From Ifrita kowaldi (Eukaryota > Chordata > Aves > Passeriformes > Cinclosomatidae): DNA of 64,000 nucleotides. The position numbers were made by a program, and so were the translations under genes. Below the pieces are notes generated by a model that did not search any database, was not told where the DNA came from, and saw only the letters and a list, made by a program, of their open reading frames with translations. Below are positions 1 through 12,441 of this stretch, piece after piece. The stretch's first letter is position 1. Each line of letters starts with the position of its first letter. The stretch is taken from the NCBI GenBank assembly GCA_013398055.1, contig VZRS01014569.1:292175-356174 (forward strand). Direction: 5' to 3'.

Positions 1-46
1 TCAGCCCATCCTCGTCAGGGTCACTGTGAGACCAGATGAGCTGCTC

Positions 47-900
47 TGGATCCCTGAATCTTTTCCATCCCTCCATTTTTGTCATCTAAAGGTGATCAAC
101 ACCAAGCATGCCTTGCTGCTGTTTGGCCCCAGGAGCAGCCTTGAGCAAACCTCAGAGTGTTCTGGTCCAAACTCTGCCAGTAGCTCCAACCTCCACATGT
201 GCATTGGAATCTCTGCTATCCAATCAAGGAGATGCCCAAGTGGCCAGGAAGACAACCCATGAGTATCACGTCTCACACCCCAGGCAGCTCTGACACAGAG
301 CTTCTACCAAATTGAAAGACATAGGGGGAAAAAAAGCAAGCCCACATGGAAGTGACTTTCCCTCCGCTGCCCAGGAGAGACTTGCAAGGCAAGTTCTTCC
401 ACCAGGCTCCAGGGCTGGCCATGCTGCGGGCAGGGCTGAGCCTGCCCTGCCCAGCCACCAGTGCCAGCAGCCCCAAGCAGGACCCGCTGACTGATGAGAA
501 TCCAACAGCCACATGGGACCTGTGCACTGCAGCACAGAACGGAGATGCACACGCAGCAGGGATGGGTTTGTTCTCCCTTTACACTCATCCATTCGATGAA
601 CGTGACCTGAACTAACACTGCACTGACAGAAGCCAGGCATAAACCATAGACCTTACAGGCACACAGGGAGAGCTCCCCTACCTCCTTCAGTGCTCCCCGC
701 TGGGGCTGAGCTGCATCTCTGCAGATTCGGGATTGATTCGCCCCACACAGAGGGACACCACAGCATCTGCACTGCACAACACAGGCCTGCCTTCCCCGCT
801 GGGAAGCACTTCCCATGCTCACAGCAGACATTTTGCACATGTGCACATGAGAAAGTTTCTTGGGCAAGAGCTTGCGCCTGCCACCTTGCAATCACCTACG
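47..900. repeat. First copy of an 854-bp exact direct duplication
   Basis: This block recurs at 902-1755 with a constant offset of 855 bp. Every open frame in it, on both strands, appears again with the same translation at +855, so the copies look identical at the level I can check. The content is unique-looking non-coding DNA with chance frames only; the longest is 195 codons on the minus strand at 304-891. No transposon ends, terminal repeats or target-site duplication flank it. An identical pair separated by one N fits an unmerged contig overlap better than a real duplication. Confidence 0.93.
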
Positions 901-901
901 N
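901..901. other. Single ambiguous base (N) between the two copies
   Basis: This is the only N in the window. The equivalent base after the second copy (1756) is C, and the base before the first copy (46) is also C, so the N sits exactly at the duplication joint. A one-base gap is what some scaffolders insert when two contigs are estimated to overlap. It creates an X in frames that cross it. Confidence 0.95.
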
Positions 902-1755
902 TGGATCCCTGAATCTTTTCCATCCCTCCATTTTTGTCATCTAAAGGTGATCAACACCAAGCATGCCTTGCTGCTGTTTGGCCCCAGGAGCAGCCTTGAG
1001 CAAACCTCAGAGTGTTCTGGTCCAAACTCTGCCAGTAGCTCCAACCTCCACATGTGCATTGGAATCTCTGCTATCCAATCAAGGAGATGCCCAAGTGGCC
1101 AGGAAGACAACCCATGAGTATCACGTCTCACACCCCAGGCAGCTCTGACACAGAGCTTCTACCAAATTGAAAGACATAGGGGGAAAAAAAGCAAGCCCAC
1201 ATGGAAGTGACTTTCCCTCCGCTGCCCAGGAGAGACTTGCAAGGCAAGTTCTTCCACCAGGCTCCAGGGCTGGCCATGCTGCGGGCAGGGCTGAGCCTGC
1301 CCTGCCCAGCCACCAGTGCCAGCAGCCCCAAGCAGGACCCGCTGACTGATGAGAATCCAACAGCCACATGGGACCTGTGCACTGCAGCACAGAACGGAGA
1401 TGCACACGCAGCAGGGATGGGTTTGTTCTCCCTTTACACTCATCCATTCGATGAACGTGACCTGAACTAACACTGCACTGACAGAAGCCAGGCATAAACC
1501 ATAGACCTTACAGGCACACAGGGAGAGCTCCCCTACCTCCTTCAGTGCTCCCCGCTGGGGCTGAGCTGCATCTCTGCAGATTCGGGATTGATTCGCCCCA
1601 CACAGAGGGACACCACAGCATCTGCACTGCACAACACAGGCCTGCCTTCCCCGCTGGGAAGCACTTCCCATGCTCACAGCAGACATTTTGCACATGTGCA
1701 CATGAGAAAGTTTCTTGGGCAAGAGCTTGCGCCTGCCACCTTGCAATCACCTACG
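902..1755. repeat. Second copy of the 854-bp exact direct duplication
   Basis: It begins with the same 'tggatccctgaatc' as position 47 and ends with the same 'cacctacg' as position 900, after which the sequence continues into unique DNA from 1756. No differences from the first copy were noticed. A real tandem duplication would normally show at least scattered substitutions unless very recent. Confidence 0.93.
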
Positions 1756-1756
1756 C

Positions 1757-3486
1757 TGCAGGTCAGCACTGTTCATCAGGGTTTCTCCAAGGAGTGTAAG
1801 GCTGAAAACACTGTTCTTTATGAAACAGGCACGACTCTGCTTGGTTGAACACAAACAATTCCTTTGTTTTTATTAATGTTACAATTTCACATCACAGGCA
1901 TTTTCAGGCTCCCTGTGATTATTTTGTATATCCAATGCTACACAGTTCACAGGCACAGCCAAAGGCGAGAAGGTCCCTCTAAGGCTCTGATGTAGGGATT
2001 TCACATGATCCAAATGGGATGTGTCCACCCAGTCATGTGCAGACAGACCTGGGCTTGCTCTGCTTGTGCCCAAAGCTGACTGGGACTCAATCCAGCTTAA
2101 GACAGAAGCCACAGAGCCACATTAGTACAGCACTCTGCCCAAGCTCATATGACTAAAGTGGGTGCCCTGGGCAAACACCAACCAGACCTCTGATTTTGCC
2201 GTCCACAACAGTTATATGAGAATGGAAGGGTTATAAATCACCTACAGCACAGAAAATTCCTACCATAACTGGTAACTATTAGGAAGAACAGATTTAAGTG
2301 AACAAGTGTGCTACTCTACCCTGGTTGAATGGTGGATTTCAAGCCATCTGGTCCTTGATGAACAATGTTCCATGTTGTATGGGTCTGTGGAAAATAACAC
2401 AAAAAGTGCAACTCTATTGTCCGAAGGCTTAAATTTCTTTGAAATAATCCCACAGCTTCATAGAAAAGCCCATATTTAGGAACTCACAAGGTGAGGAAGG
2501 CTTGGAAAACCAATTAGAAGGAATAATGAAAGGAAACCCAGCCTTGGGTGGAAAAGAGCTGTTAAAAACCCAATGACCCAAACCCCTCACAACATCAGTG
2601 ACCTCACCAGTACGGTTTGTGAGGAACAGTTTATTCAACAAAAAGAAAACTGTTCAGAAGGAAGAAAGTGAATTGAAATTTAGCAAATACAAGGATAAAT
2701 GTGAATATACAGAGAAAGGCTTTAACATCCCGAATGACCATCAAAAGGCACCTCCAAAAACAGGTGTCTCATACAAGTGGGAAAACAACGTTCCCTGCAT
2801 CACCAGTGTCCTCATGTACAGATGGCACCTGGAATGCCCTATCCAAGCAGCCACCGGGCTCAATCATGTTTAGCTTGAATGCATCAGTGAACACATGAGA
2901 ACGAAGCATATTTCTATATGTGCATGGGTGACAAGACAACCCTACACTGAAGTAAAAGGAGCTGATGGTCTACCAGGCTGTTCCCTTCTATCAAAATAAA
3001 ATTTTACCCTGCCATGATTACCTGCAGAGGACTTGGGTTACTTTCACAATAGTTTAGAGCTGAAAAAATCAATGACTATCTATCTATACCTCGGTGCTTT
3101 TGGGACTCTCAAAGCAGTTGACCTTTTTGGAGAGAGAAAAAAATCCACAAAACTTTTTCGCCTTTGAAGTGATGTGGATGCAACCTTGATGGGTGAGGCA
3201 GACTGGGCTGAAAGTGCCACAATGTATGCAAGTCTAACACTTCCTACTGAAAAAGACCAAGTAACCTTTCCTCATTTCCTAAAGCCACTGCTGGCCCTGG
3301 CGCTCTCCAAACCTGTCCAGCTGCTGATGCAGTTCACTGACCAGCAGAAAGCTCACCCAGTACAGACACAAGCTTACTTTCCATCAGCACAGTGAGCTGT
3401 GGGTGGATCAGTGCCGGAGCAAGAGCAAGGGCTGAGGAGGGCTGGAGACAGGAGCGGTGCCATCCCCATGGTGGCAGGAATGGTGA
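1757..3486. other. Unannotated non-coding stretch
   Basis: I see no exon, RNA gene or recognisable mobile element. Open frames are all under 100 codons and overlap on opposite strands. A TTTATT at about 1867 could be a minus-strand AATAAA polyadenylation signal, but nothing upstream of it on that strand supports a transcript. Confidence 0.6.
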
Positions 3487-3527
3487 CAGCCCAGCACAGC
3501 CCAGCACAGCCCAGCACAGCCCAGCAC
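3487..3527. repeat. 10-bp minisatellite, about 4 units
   Basis: The unit CCAGCACAGC is repeated in perfect head-to-tail copies at 3491, 3501 and 3511, with a partial fourth copy and a partial leading unit. The reverse strand reads as repeats of GCTGTGCTGG. It is followed by a separate purine-rich tract. Likely a small VNTR. Confidence 0.9.
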
Positions 3528-3540
3528 GCAGCCAACAAGT

Positions 3541-3586
3541 AGCAGAAGGGAGAAGTGGACAAGGAGGAGGAGGAAGAAGGGAAGGC
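3541..3586. repeat. Purine-rich (GGA/GAA) low-complexity tract
   Basis: About 45 bases almost entirely of A and G on the plus strand, centred on GGAGGAGGAGGAAGAAGGG. It is a simple low-complexity tract with no coding meaning apparent. Confidence 0.75.
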
Positions 3587-5781
3587 GATAACAAATAAAA
3601 CACTCGTTTTGGGGGAACTGCCTATAATTAAAACCCCAAAGCAAATACAAACTTGGCATCTGGAGAGCACAGTGCTGGGTTCTGTTTTGGATTTTCCTGG
3701 CATTTATCAGCCTGGTTGGCAGGACACTTGTTAAGTAGCTCATCCTGAGGGAAGATTCTTCTGATTTTCCTAAAAATTCCAAGCTGCTTCAAACAAACAA
3801 AAACTATACCCAGGTATTGCCCATACCCAGGTTTCCTGACCAGATAAACACACTTCTTTTATCTCTGAACAAATATTTTGCCACTCCCTACCTCTGTGTG
3901 AAGAAACCAACTAAGGGAAAGAAGGACACCTGCTTAGTCCAGGGGAAGAGAATCAGAATATGCAATGCACGCAATGCTTTGAAAATTGCACAAAACACTC
4001 AGGTGGGAAAGTAAAGTAAGTGAACAGACAGGAAAGTTGCTCTCGGCCCTGGTACTGGCTATGGTACTGTGAAGCTCTGGTTGCTCCCGGAGGTACCTGC
4101 AGCTGTTAACTCCTGCCTTGCAACCCGTCTGTGCCCCATGCTGGGCTTTCTCTTCTGTTCATTAAACAACACTGAAACACCCTTTTTGAAGTGATTTGCC
4201 AGAAAAGGCTCTGACAGATTTGAGCTGAGGCTCCGACACTGCTCTGCCAATCCAAATTAGGGATGCTGCCTCCTGATTCATATCTAAAAGAGGTTCCACC
4301 TGTACAAGGTGATTCTCAGGCTTCAAAGGACTTTTCTGGCTGTATCCATGCAGGGTGGGAAACACACCCCATGAAGAAGGATAGCACTGAGAAGGGTATT
4401 GCTGGGTGAGAGCAGATATCTATCATCACTGCTATCCCTATCCCTCGGGATATCACTGAGGGAAGTCAGCGTGATAGTACAAGGCTGATGTGTGGCACAG
4501 AAGCCCATGATGCTCCTGCCCAGATGTGTCAGCTGCACATTGGGAAATGGAAAGCAATCTAGGAGGAGAGGGGAGAGCTTGCACAGAGGGGAAAGCTACA
4601 GCAACTGGGAAATTTGGACCTATTCCCAGTTTCCAAAGGAGAGGGTTCAGCCAGATGAAGTACATGTTTCCGCTGTAGAGCCTCCCCAAAGTCCCAGCCC
4701 CTGCTGCTGATCGGCCCAAGGGGCTGCCACGTCGATGCTCAGCACTGCAGTGCCCTGACAGGCAGCAGTGCCTGGGGCCCACATGCATGCCCCAAAGTCC
4801 CTGCACCCATCACCAAGTAGTCTTCTGGACATCCCACTGCAAAAGTATCAAAGTGACACGTGCCATAAAAATGGCTGAAATTGGTATTCCTACCCCTTTA
4901 ATCAGCTTTTAATTGACAAGGGAAAACAGGACAGATGCTCAACGGGAGTCGTGCTTGAAAGCATCAGAGGTGTGATAAGCTTTTTTGTGGAAATCTGCCT
5001 TTTTTCAACAAGTGTCTTTGAAATCGAAAGCAGCCTGTGGGAAGACTTGGGAAAACCTGAAATAACAGCAATGATCCAACCGGCACGCACTGCTCAACAC
5101 AGCAAAGGCAAAAGCACTGAAACTCAATGAAGTTAACAGCACCCCTTGGAGGTTTGTAAGCAAACAAAAAGTTAAAGAAGCACAAAGCAGAAAGACTCAA
5201 AATTATCAAAAGAGATGGGCAGGAAACAGAAGGAGAAATGGGGAGAAGGTAAATCTTCCCTGATCGCACCAGCCACGGGTACCATTTCAGCAATTTCCTT
5301 CAAACAACAACATTATTTCATGAATGCATCCAAGCACACTGGCACACCCCTGCCACCACTAAAACTTTTTATAAACCCCTGTTTTACCACACTAAATACC
5401 AGAATTTTATGGGCAAACCTCCTGGCAGGCTCCTGCCCAGAGGGCAGCAGGCTCAGCACTTCATCCAGGGAGCTCTGGCAGATGCTCTCTGTGCAGAGCT
5501 GTGGGTCACTGTCCTGACTTCAGACTCTTGGAAAAACATCAACTGGTGGAAGTGGAGTGTTGTAAAAAAAGCTGAGCTCATCCAGAGAAGATGAAGCCCT
5601 TTTCAGTCTGCTAAGTCTCCCACCACATATTTTTAAATCATAGTCATGCACGGGGAGGAACCCAGGCACAGGGCTGGAGCACCAGCTCCTGTGTGTATCC
5701 TCCGTGGCTGAGCATCGTGGAGAATGAGCAACAAGCCCTGGCTGCCTGTTACACAACACCAGGTTGTTTATGTTTTAACTA
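3587..5781. other. Unannotated non-coding stretch
   Basis: No exon-like frame, RNA gene or mobile element recognised. Frames on both strands are short (the longest is about 117 codons at 4453-4806 minus) and have no recognisable motifs. Confidence 0.6.
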
Positions 5782-5807
5782 AAATGGTAAAAACCATTTT
5801 ACCATTT
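5782..5807. repeat. Perfect 11-bp inverted repeat with 4-nt spacer
   Basis: The left arm AAATGGTAAAA (5782-5792) and right arm TTTTACCATTT (5797-5807) are exact reverse complements around the spacer ACCA. It could extrude as a hairpin or bind a dimeric factor. It lies about 130 bp before the LTR-like fragment, but I see no mechanistic link. Confidence 0.85.
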
Positions 5808-5939
5808 GAGAGGTGGGAATTCACTGCAAGCTAGGGTATTAACCAGCCAGAAAGAAGGTACACTGTAGCTGCCTCCTCCACACCATAGTACCCCAATATG
5901 ATGCCAAACTCACATAGTTGGATTAGTGATGAACTCTCT

Positions 5940-6475
5940 ACAGAGGTCAGTGAAGAAGGAAATGGAGGAGGTGCTTCAGGCACTTCAGCCTGTGGTGCAG
6001 CCCATGGTGAGGCAGCTGTACCCCTGCAGCCCATGGAGGACCACAGGGGAGCAGAGAAGTTCGTGGAGGACTGTCTCCCATGGGAGGGACCCAGTGCTGG
6101 AGCAGAGGAACAACTCCTCTCTCTGAGCAGCAGCAGACACAACCTGTGATGAACTGACTGTAAACTCCCTGTGCTATCTGAGGGGAAGGAGGTAGAGCCT
6201 GGGAAGGAGGAATAGGTGGGTTGAAGGTCTTTGTAAGATTCATTATACCTCTCATTATCCTGCTCTGATTTTGACTGGTATATTTTCACTGGTAAAAAAT
6301 TCAATTAATTTCCTCAAATCAAGACTGTTTTGCCAATGACAGTAATCAGTTGATGATCTCCCCCTGCCTTTATCTCAACCCATGAGCCTTTTGTAACTAT
6401 TTTCTCTCCCCTCTCCCTTTGCAGAGGGAAGTGACAGAGTGGCTTTTGGCATCCAGCCAGTGTCAACTCACGACA
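5940..6475 (+). mobile_element. LTR-like dispersed avian repeat, 3' portion, plus orientation
   Basis: The order of sub-segments matches a dispersed bird repeat I recognise from memory. It includes 'gcagcccatggtgaggcag', 'ttcgtggaggactgtctccc', 'tctcattatcctgctctgat', 'tctcaacccatgagcc' and 'catccagccagtgtcaac', ending in a terminal CA at about 6475. The family behaves like an endogenous retroviral LTR, with a polyadenylation-signal region followed by an R/U5-like end. At that point (6291-6300) this copy reads ggtaaaaaat, without a clean AATAAA. No internal retroviral genes follow, so it is a solo or truncated LTR. The 5' boundary is uncertain (5870-5945). I am less sure of the ERV class than of it being a dispersed repeat. 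Confidence 0.65.
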
Positions 6476-7545
6476 ATAATGAAGGCTGGATGGGAGATCC
6501 TCAGGAGCTCTTCACCAGGGCACCCAAGTATGTCTGTGACAGCCGTGTCACTTTATTAACCCACCACACAGCACTGGCTGTGGGCATTTGAACTGCAGCT
6601 CTGCAGCATCCAAGCTGGGATGGATGAGCCCTCTCTGGCTCTATCATGCTCAGAAAACAGCTCTGATCTAGCAAAACTTACCAGCCGAAAGTTTGTCCCA
6701 GGACTCTACCTTTTACCTCAGGCTTTTTTCTTTCTCTCCCAAAACAGAAGCACAAAGGCAGGAGTTAAGTCCAGCCTGGGATGCTGAACCCCTGCAGATG
6801 GGCAGAGTGAGAGATGAGGAGGAGGAGCACTTCCCTGACCCACCTGAACTCAGACGGTATCTCCTGCACTGCTGCACTCTGGCTACTCCTCTCAACAACT
6901 TTATTCACCAACTGCAAGTAAAGCTCCAGAGGGATTGTCAGCACTGATTCAGAGGCCTGTGAGGTATTTCCACATGATTTTATTTTTTACTGGCTGCGTA
7001 TTTCTGGCTAAGTCAACAAATCCAGTCATTGCTGTTACACATTGTCCTCAGTCTGACATTTATTTTTGCTCATGGTAAAAGAAACTGCAGTTCTTTCTGA
7101 TTAACTCCACAGAAATGCCTATTAGTCAGACAGGAGTCTGAAAGTTGGCTTGAACTAATCAGCAAATTGGTTTAAAACAATTAGGTTTTGAGGATGAGCA
7201 ACCTCTGGCATCCAAAATGCAATTCTGAGGGGTTTATTCGCTTCTAATGTTATTTTTTGTCTTACCGTCCCCATCAGGTTAATCCCAGCCAGGACAGAAA
7301 TGTCATCAAACCCAGCCAGCCCATCGTGGTATAACCCAAAATAGTTAGTTTCTGCAACAGGCTTCTCTATAGAAGCAACATATCCTGTTCCAGTCTTGGC
7401 TCTCTACATGCCTTGTGATTCAGTTTTGAGGGGAAGAAGTTCACAAAGAAGCTGCATGAGTTAGTGCAAACCCCAGAAGTGCATCCTGCAAAAAGGCAGT
7501 AGAGATGGCCCCAAAGGCAATTGCACAAGTCAATGCTTTGCCATA
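6476..7545. other. Unannotated non-coding stretch
   Basis: Between the LTR-like fragment and a CR1. No exon, RNA gene or repeat recognised. It contains AT-rich DNA around 6960-7260. Confidence 0.6.
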
Positions 7546-7885
7546 GAAATACAGAAACATACCTGTCCTGAGCTCAAAGAGACCCACAAGGATCATCGAG
7601 TCCAAGTCCTGACCCTGCACAGGACAACTCCAAGAGTCACCCTGTGCCTGAGAGCATTGTCCAAACACTTCCTGAACTCTGGTAGGTTTGGTGCTGTGAC
7701 CACTTCCCTGGGGAGCCTGTTCCAGTGCCTGAACACCCTCCAGGTGAAGAATTGTTTCCTAATAACCAACCTACCCCCCTACCACCACAACTCAGCTTCG
7801 TGCCATTCTCTCAAGTCCTGTCACTGCTCACCAGAGAGAAGAGATCAGTGCCTGCCCTTCTGCTTCCTCAAACTGGCAACAAGCA
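7546..7885 (-). mobile_element. CR1 LINE, 5'-truncated 3' end, minus orientation
   Basis: Read on the plus strand it starts at the element's 3' tail and runs towards ORF2. Landmarks are 'gacccacaaggatcatcgag' near 7592, 'cctggggagcctgttccagt' near 7708, 'gtgaagaattgtttcctaat' near 7744 and 'agagagaagagatcagtgcc' near 7835. These are the reverse complement of the CR1 ORF2 C-terminus and 3' UTR. The terminal ATTCTATG-type tail is decayed to 'acagaaacatacc'. CR1 is the dominant non-LTR retrotransposon of birds and is usually 5' truncated, as here. The frame is broken and the copy is inactive. Confidence 0.88.
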
Positions 7886-10800
7886 TGGCCAGCTGGCCCT
7901 TAAAACAAGATGAATGAGTTCCAGCAAGTAAGCACAGACTACCTGACAGAGGGACACAAAAATGCCCTAAGAAAGACTTATAGCACATAAAAAAAGCCAA
8001 GGCTGCCAAGCCAAAGAGTTGCACAGTGCCCTTTCGTTCACCATTCCCCCAAATCTGACAACAGAAGAACATGAGGCTGCAGCTGGGCTTTCATGGGAGC
8101 ACAGTGCCTGTGCTGATGGTTTCATGTTGGCTCAGGGTCAGTGCAGCTTCTCAGTGGGAAAACAGCCCTGAAGGACTCAACACAAAGCACAGCGACTCTC
8201 TTCTCCTCTCCCTGTTGTCAAAGCGTCACTTGAAGAAAGAGCCTGAAAATGTGTTACCTGGGAAAGCAAAGCAACCACATTAGGGAGCGAGAGCACAAAG
8301 CACACCGTGACATTTACAAGTGAGCTCAAGCTCACTCATTTGTATTTCAAAGGCCAGGTTGACACAAGATATTTTTCTTGTTCTAGCTTTGGCTGTGAAG
8401 GGAATAATACACAGTTTTGAGAGCTGCTGCCACTGCATCAGCTTTCCTGCAGAGTCAGATACAACAACATTCAGCCTGGTTTGCTTGGAGAACAGAAGCA
8501 CCAATCTTGGAAAATCCCCCTTTGGCTGATATAAACAAAACCAATTTCAGGAGGCTTGCTCATGTCCATATACTCACCAACCCATCCTAAACTTCCTATG
8601 GCTCACGTGAATGAATATTAAGCTAATTGTGTTGAGTGTCTCCCCTCCTTCAGTAAATCCACACTATGAAAGTTTTCCATCTTCAGAGCTCTCGCTGACT
8701 GATGGTGACATTTAGTGACAAAACAGGCTCAGAAGTTTAACATCTTTGTAGCCTCCATCACACTGTAAGGTGTCCTCCTTTGCAGGAAAGCATCTGTATT
8801 TCTGATCCCGCCACCAGTAGCAACCCCACCAGCGCTGATCAGGCACACCCCTCTTGGTGACAAGCCACAGTGCCCCTTAGACCAAGAGCTGCCTCTTCAG
8901 CCCAGAAACCCAGTGCAATACTTTGTAGAAATCCAGTTTACAGCCTTCCCTGTCATGCCAGACCCACCAAGACCCTTGTTGGAGGTGACAATATCCTGCT
9001 CTGGCATAACACCTGCCTCAGCTGACAACCTTGAAACTGACAGCCAAGTTACACAGTGCCTTTACCTGCAGTAATTTCAGCCTCACATCCTCCTCCTAAT
9101 AAACACCCAACTGTCTCTAAGGAACAACCCATCTTTCTCACTTTTCACCTCACATATTTTATGCCTCCTGTTTTCAGGTCACGAGTCCAGGAACTCCAGA
9201 GCTTCTTGGAAACCTTTACCTGCCCACAACAAAGTCCATCACAATTCAGCTGGGCAAATATGTAAAACTGACAAAGTCACAATGGGCCAGGTCTCCATCC
9301 CCTTGCTAGAGACCAACATGACAATGTGGAGGCCTTAAAGAGATGCCATCATAACAAAGACCATGAATGTCCAAGAAATAGAGATCACCCCCTTCTAAGC
9401 AGGACCAAAAGATGGGAACATTAAGTGGGCATTTTGCTCCACTGGTTCCTTCAAGTCAGAGTTGACCACAAAGTTTCACTCTTCCTCCATGACTGGATCC
9501 CACAGTTAACTTTGGCTCCTTTCCTGTCCCCAAACATGCTGGCACTGTCACAGCCCTTCTCCCCAGTTTTGGGTCCACACATGTGACCCAAGCAGGCACA
9601 CCAGGAAAGCAAAACAGCAAAGATAAGGTGTTCCAGAAACCACGGGGAAATCAATTTGCCCACTTAATGATCTTCATATCCAAATCAGAATTTTCCTTTC
9701 AAGTTTGCCATCCAGTGCAGTTTCTCACATCGATCTTCTCTACCCACCCACGCACTCCACGTCTGCCCTGGCTGCCGTCTCCAGCCTTCTCCATGCCCAG
9801 GACACTCCAGTCATGGTCCAACATGTCTCCCCCTCTACTTCAGGGCAGGTTTATCCCCATTTTTAAAGCCATCTTCCCCATTGCCCACATTTGTGGACCC
9901 ATGCTCATTTGCACACACACAACTCATGAGCATGCGTAACTCAGGGATCTGGAGACTTCCACCCAGCAGCTCCAAGTCCCCACATCCCTCACCTGCAGTC
10001 ACCTGAAATGGTGCTTGATAATTTGTGTCTTCTCTTGCCTGGCAGAGCAATGGCCTTGTTTGGGGATAAAGGGAAGCAAGACAGGTCACAGACAGACCTG
10101 GCAATGGACTGGTTGGACCCAGCATATCCAAGCCAAGATCCCACCAGAAAAGTGAGAATTATTTCCTTGTGACAGCACAGACAAGACAAGCTTTATATAA
10201 ATCACATACAGTAACATACTCACACAGAGCTATACATAAGATATATGTACAGTACACACCAAAATAACACCAAGGAGTACGGATGACAAAGAAGGGATAA
10301 AATTAGCATATTAGAGAAGTGGCAAAATCTCATAAGATAATGGAAAAAAGGCCTATTTTGAACAGCAATGAACACATTTCAAAAATATTGAATATTCTTG
10401 GCTTGGAGCCCTACATACCACAACACACGACAATCACGTCAGATTGAAGAACAAGAAGAATCAGCCAGAAGGTCCATGGGAGATATCCCAAGAAAAACAA
10501 GGATTGCATGTGGTAGGGCGCTGCAGCAAATTATTTCCTTGGCATCACAGAGTACACCAGTCTGATGTCTAGTCCAGCCTGCTGCTGAAATGCAACTTTC
10601 TTAAAGTCACACAGCCCTTACATGGCAAAAATTAGCATAACCTCAGAAATAATTTTTCAAAATCTATTCCTTGAAGTTTAGTCCAACATTAACGAGACAA
10701 AAAGCAATGCTGGCAGGGAATATCAGGATGCCATCCTTGAGACTTAACCCAAAGAAAGCTGAAATGTGAATAATGTCAAATGCATACAAATTGGAACCAA

Positions 10801-11079
10801 ATAATACTGTCGTTAGCTCAATGACTTCATAACAATCAAGTTACAGTGCAAAAGGAGACAGAAAATAAATGAAAATGGGCCAGACAGTTTTTACCACAAT
10901 TGGATAATGTGTTCAAGGGCATCGAAGGGGGCACACGAGCATCCTAAGGTTAAGAATCAACCCTGGGAAGACTTAACAGATCTTCTAGAATGGAAAAAAT
11001 TAATAAATGCAAGGTAGTACTAATCTGTAATAAAGCCAACTATAATATTAAATAAGAAGTAATTAAATTCAAATAAAGG

Positions 11080-11093
11080 CACTATATATAGTG
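11080..11093. repeat. 14-bp perfect palindrome
   Basis: CACTATATATAGTG equals its own reverse complement. It sits in AT-rich DNA next to TAATTAAA-like homeodomain-type words (about 11060-11066). It could be chance in such composition. Confidence 0.8.
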
Positions 11094-12419
11094 ATCAATA
11101 ATAAGTGCAAAATGTAATCACAATCACAGCACCCAAAATTAAGACCTACTACTGAGATGGGGGCAAGCATGGTGCATTTGAAGACGTTACGCTCCACACT
11201 TTACGGATATCAGGACTTTAATGCACTTTACCTGGGTAAAATCCCACCCTCCCCACCACTTTCCGAAGAGAAATCTGTGCCCAAGACACCAACACAGCTC
11301 TGAGCACCATTTGCCCAGCTCAACTTACAGCAAAACGTTTTCCTAACTTTCCCATCCTTTCCGACACCGTTTTACTGGATTATTTGGTTATGGGCATAAG
11401 GGATGAATTTGCAGGCACAGGGTAACTCAATCCCTCTTTCCCTGGAGGAACTCTACTGGCAGCTTGTAGTGAGGTGCTGACCTTGGTTACTTTACCCTGT
11501 TTTTTTTCCTCCTGCTAGCAACCACAACAGAAACCTCAAGCAAAATTGTCCTAAACTCTCCTGGAGATTTGGAACTCAGTCCAGCACGGGTGCTATTTGA
11601 ACTTCATGAAAGGAACATCTTAAATAAAAAGGTTTGTGGTAGTGTGCAGCAGTAAAATTGATTTTAAAGCCTTAACACACCAGCTCATCAAGAGAAATAC
11701 AAGCACATTCATTAACTCCCAGCATGCTGGCAGTTTCAAAGATGCTACTCATGGCCAAGATCAGCCTGTTATCCCAAACACAAGCATTCATTTGCTGCTG
11801 TAGCCAGGACACAGCTCCAAATTTTGTATTTATTCTCTATTCCAGGGAAACAAGGACTTAATACGAAACTCATTTTACATACAAGCAACAGAGACATCAG
11901 AAACTAGAAGGTGGGACTACTCTCTCCCTAGCCTCACCTGTCTGGAAGTTGGGCATCTAACACAAAACAAATATTTGGAAACTTTCCATGATCCATAGAG
12001 GAACAGCCTGGTCCAAAGCATTATTTGTTCCCACTCTTCCCACAGAATCTAAGTGGTGTTTACGTTGGAAAACCATTTTTTTGGATTTCACACCCAACCT
12101 CACCTGACTCCAAACCACAGCCATTCAGGAGCAAGTAAATCCACCAAACAGCAGCTCAAACTGGCATAGTCATGCTGGTGTAACATGTCCAAGTGGATCA
12201 GCATTTTGGATGCCAAGTCACACTTTAGGACATTTCTAGTCCAGCTGTCTGACCTGCCCAAGGTCACTTGGGAAGTATGTTGCAACACCAGGACCAGGGT
12301 GTTTCACACTCAGGCTTGAGCTCTTCCCTTTTTGGAAAATGAAACTGCTTTCAAAGCCTTCATTTGTGCCCTCAGAAAACACACAAAAATTAATCCCAAG
12401 AAGTATCAAGATTTTTGGA

Positions 12420-12441
12420 TTTTTTTTTTTTTTTTTTTTTT
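12420..12441. repeat. Poly-T tract, 22 bases
   Basis: An uninterrupted run of 22 T. It could be the 5' edge of a minus-strand retrocopy, but no reverse-complement polyadenylation signal and no flanking target-site duplication were seen, so it is called as a homopolymer only. Confidence 0.95.

Noticed and set aside
304..891. 195-codon minus-strand frame (and its twin at 1159-1746)
   Set aside because: The longest frame in the window, but cysteine- and glutamine-rich with no domain. It overlaps several other frames and is doubled only because of the assembly-type duplication.
12420..12441. Poly-T as the tail of a minus-strand processed pseudogene
   Set aside because: No reverse-complement AATAAA, no target-site duplication and no recognisable parent gene.
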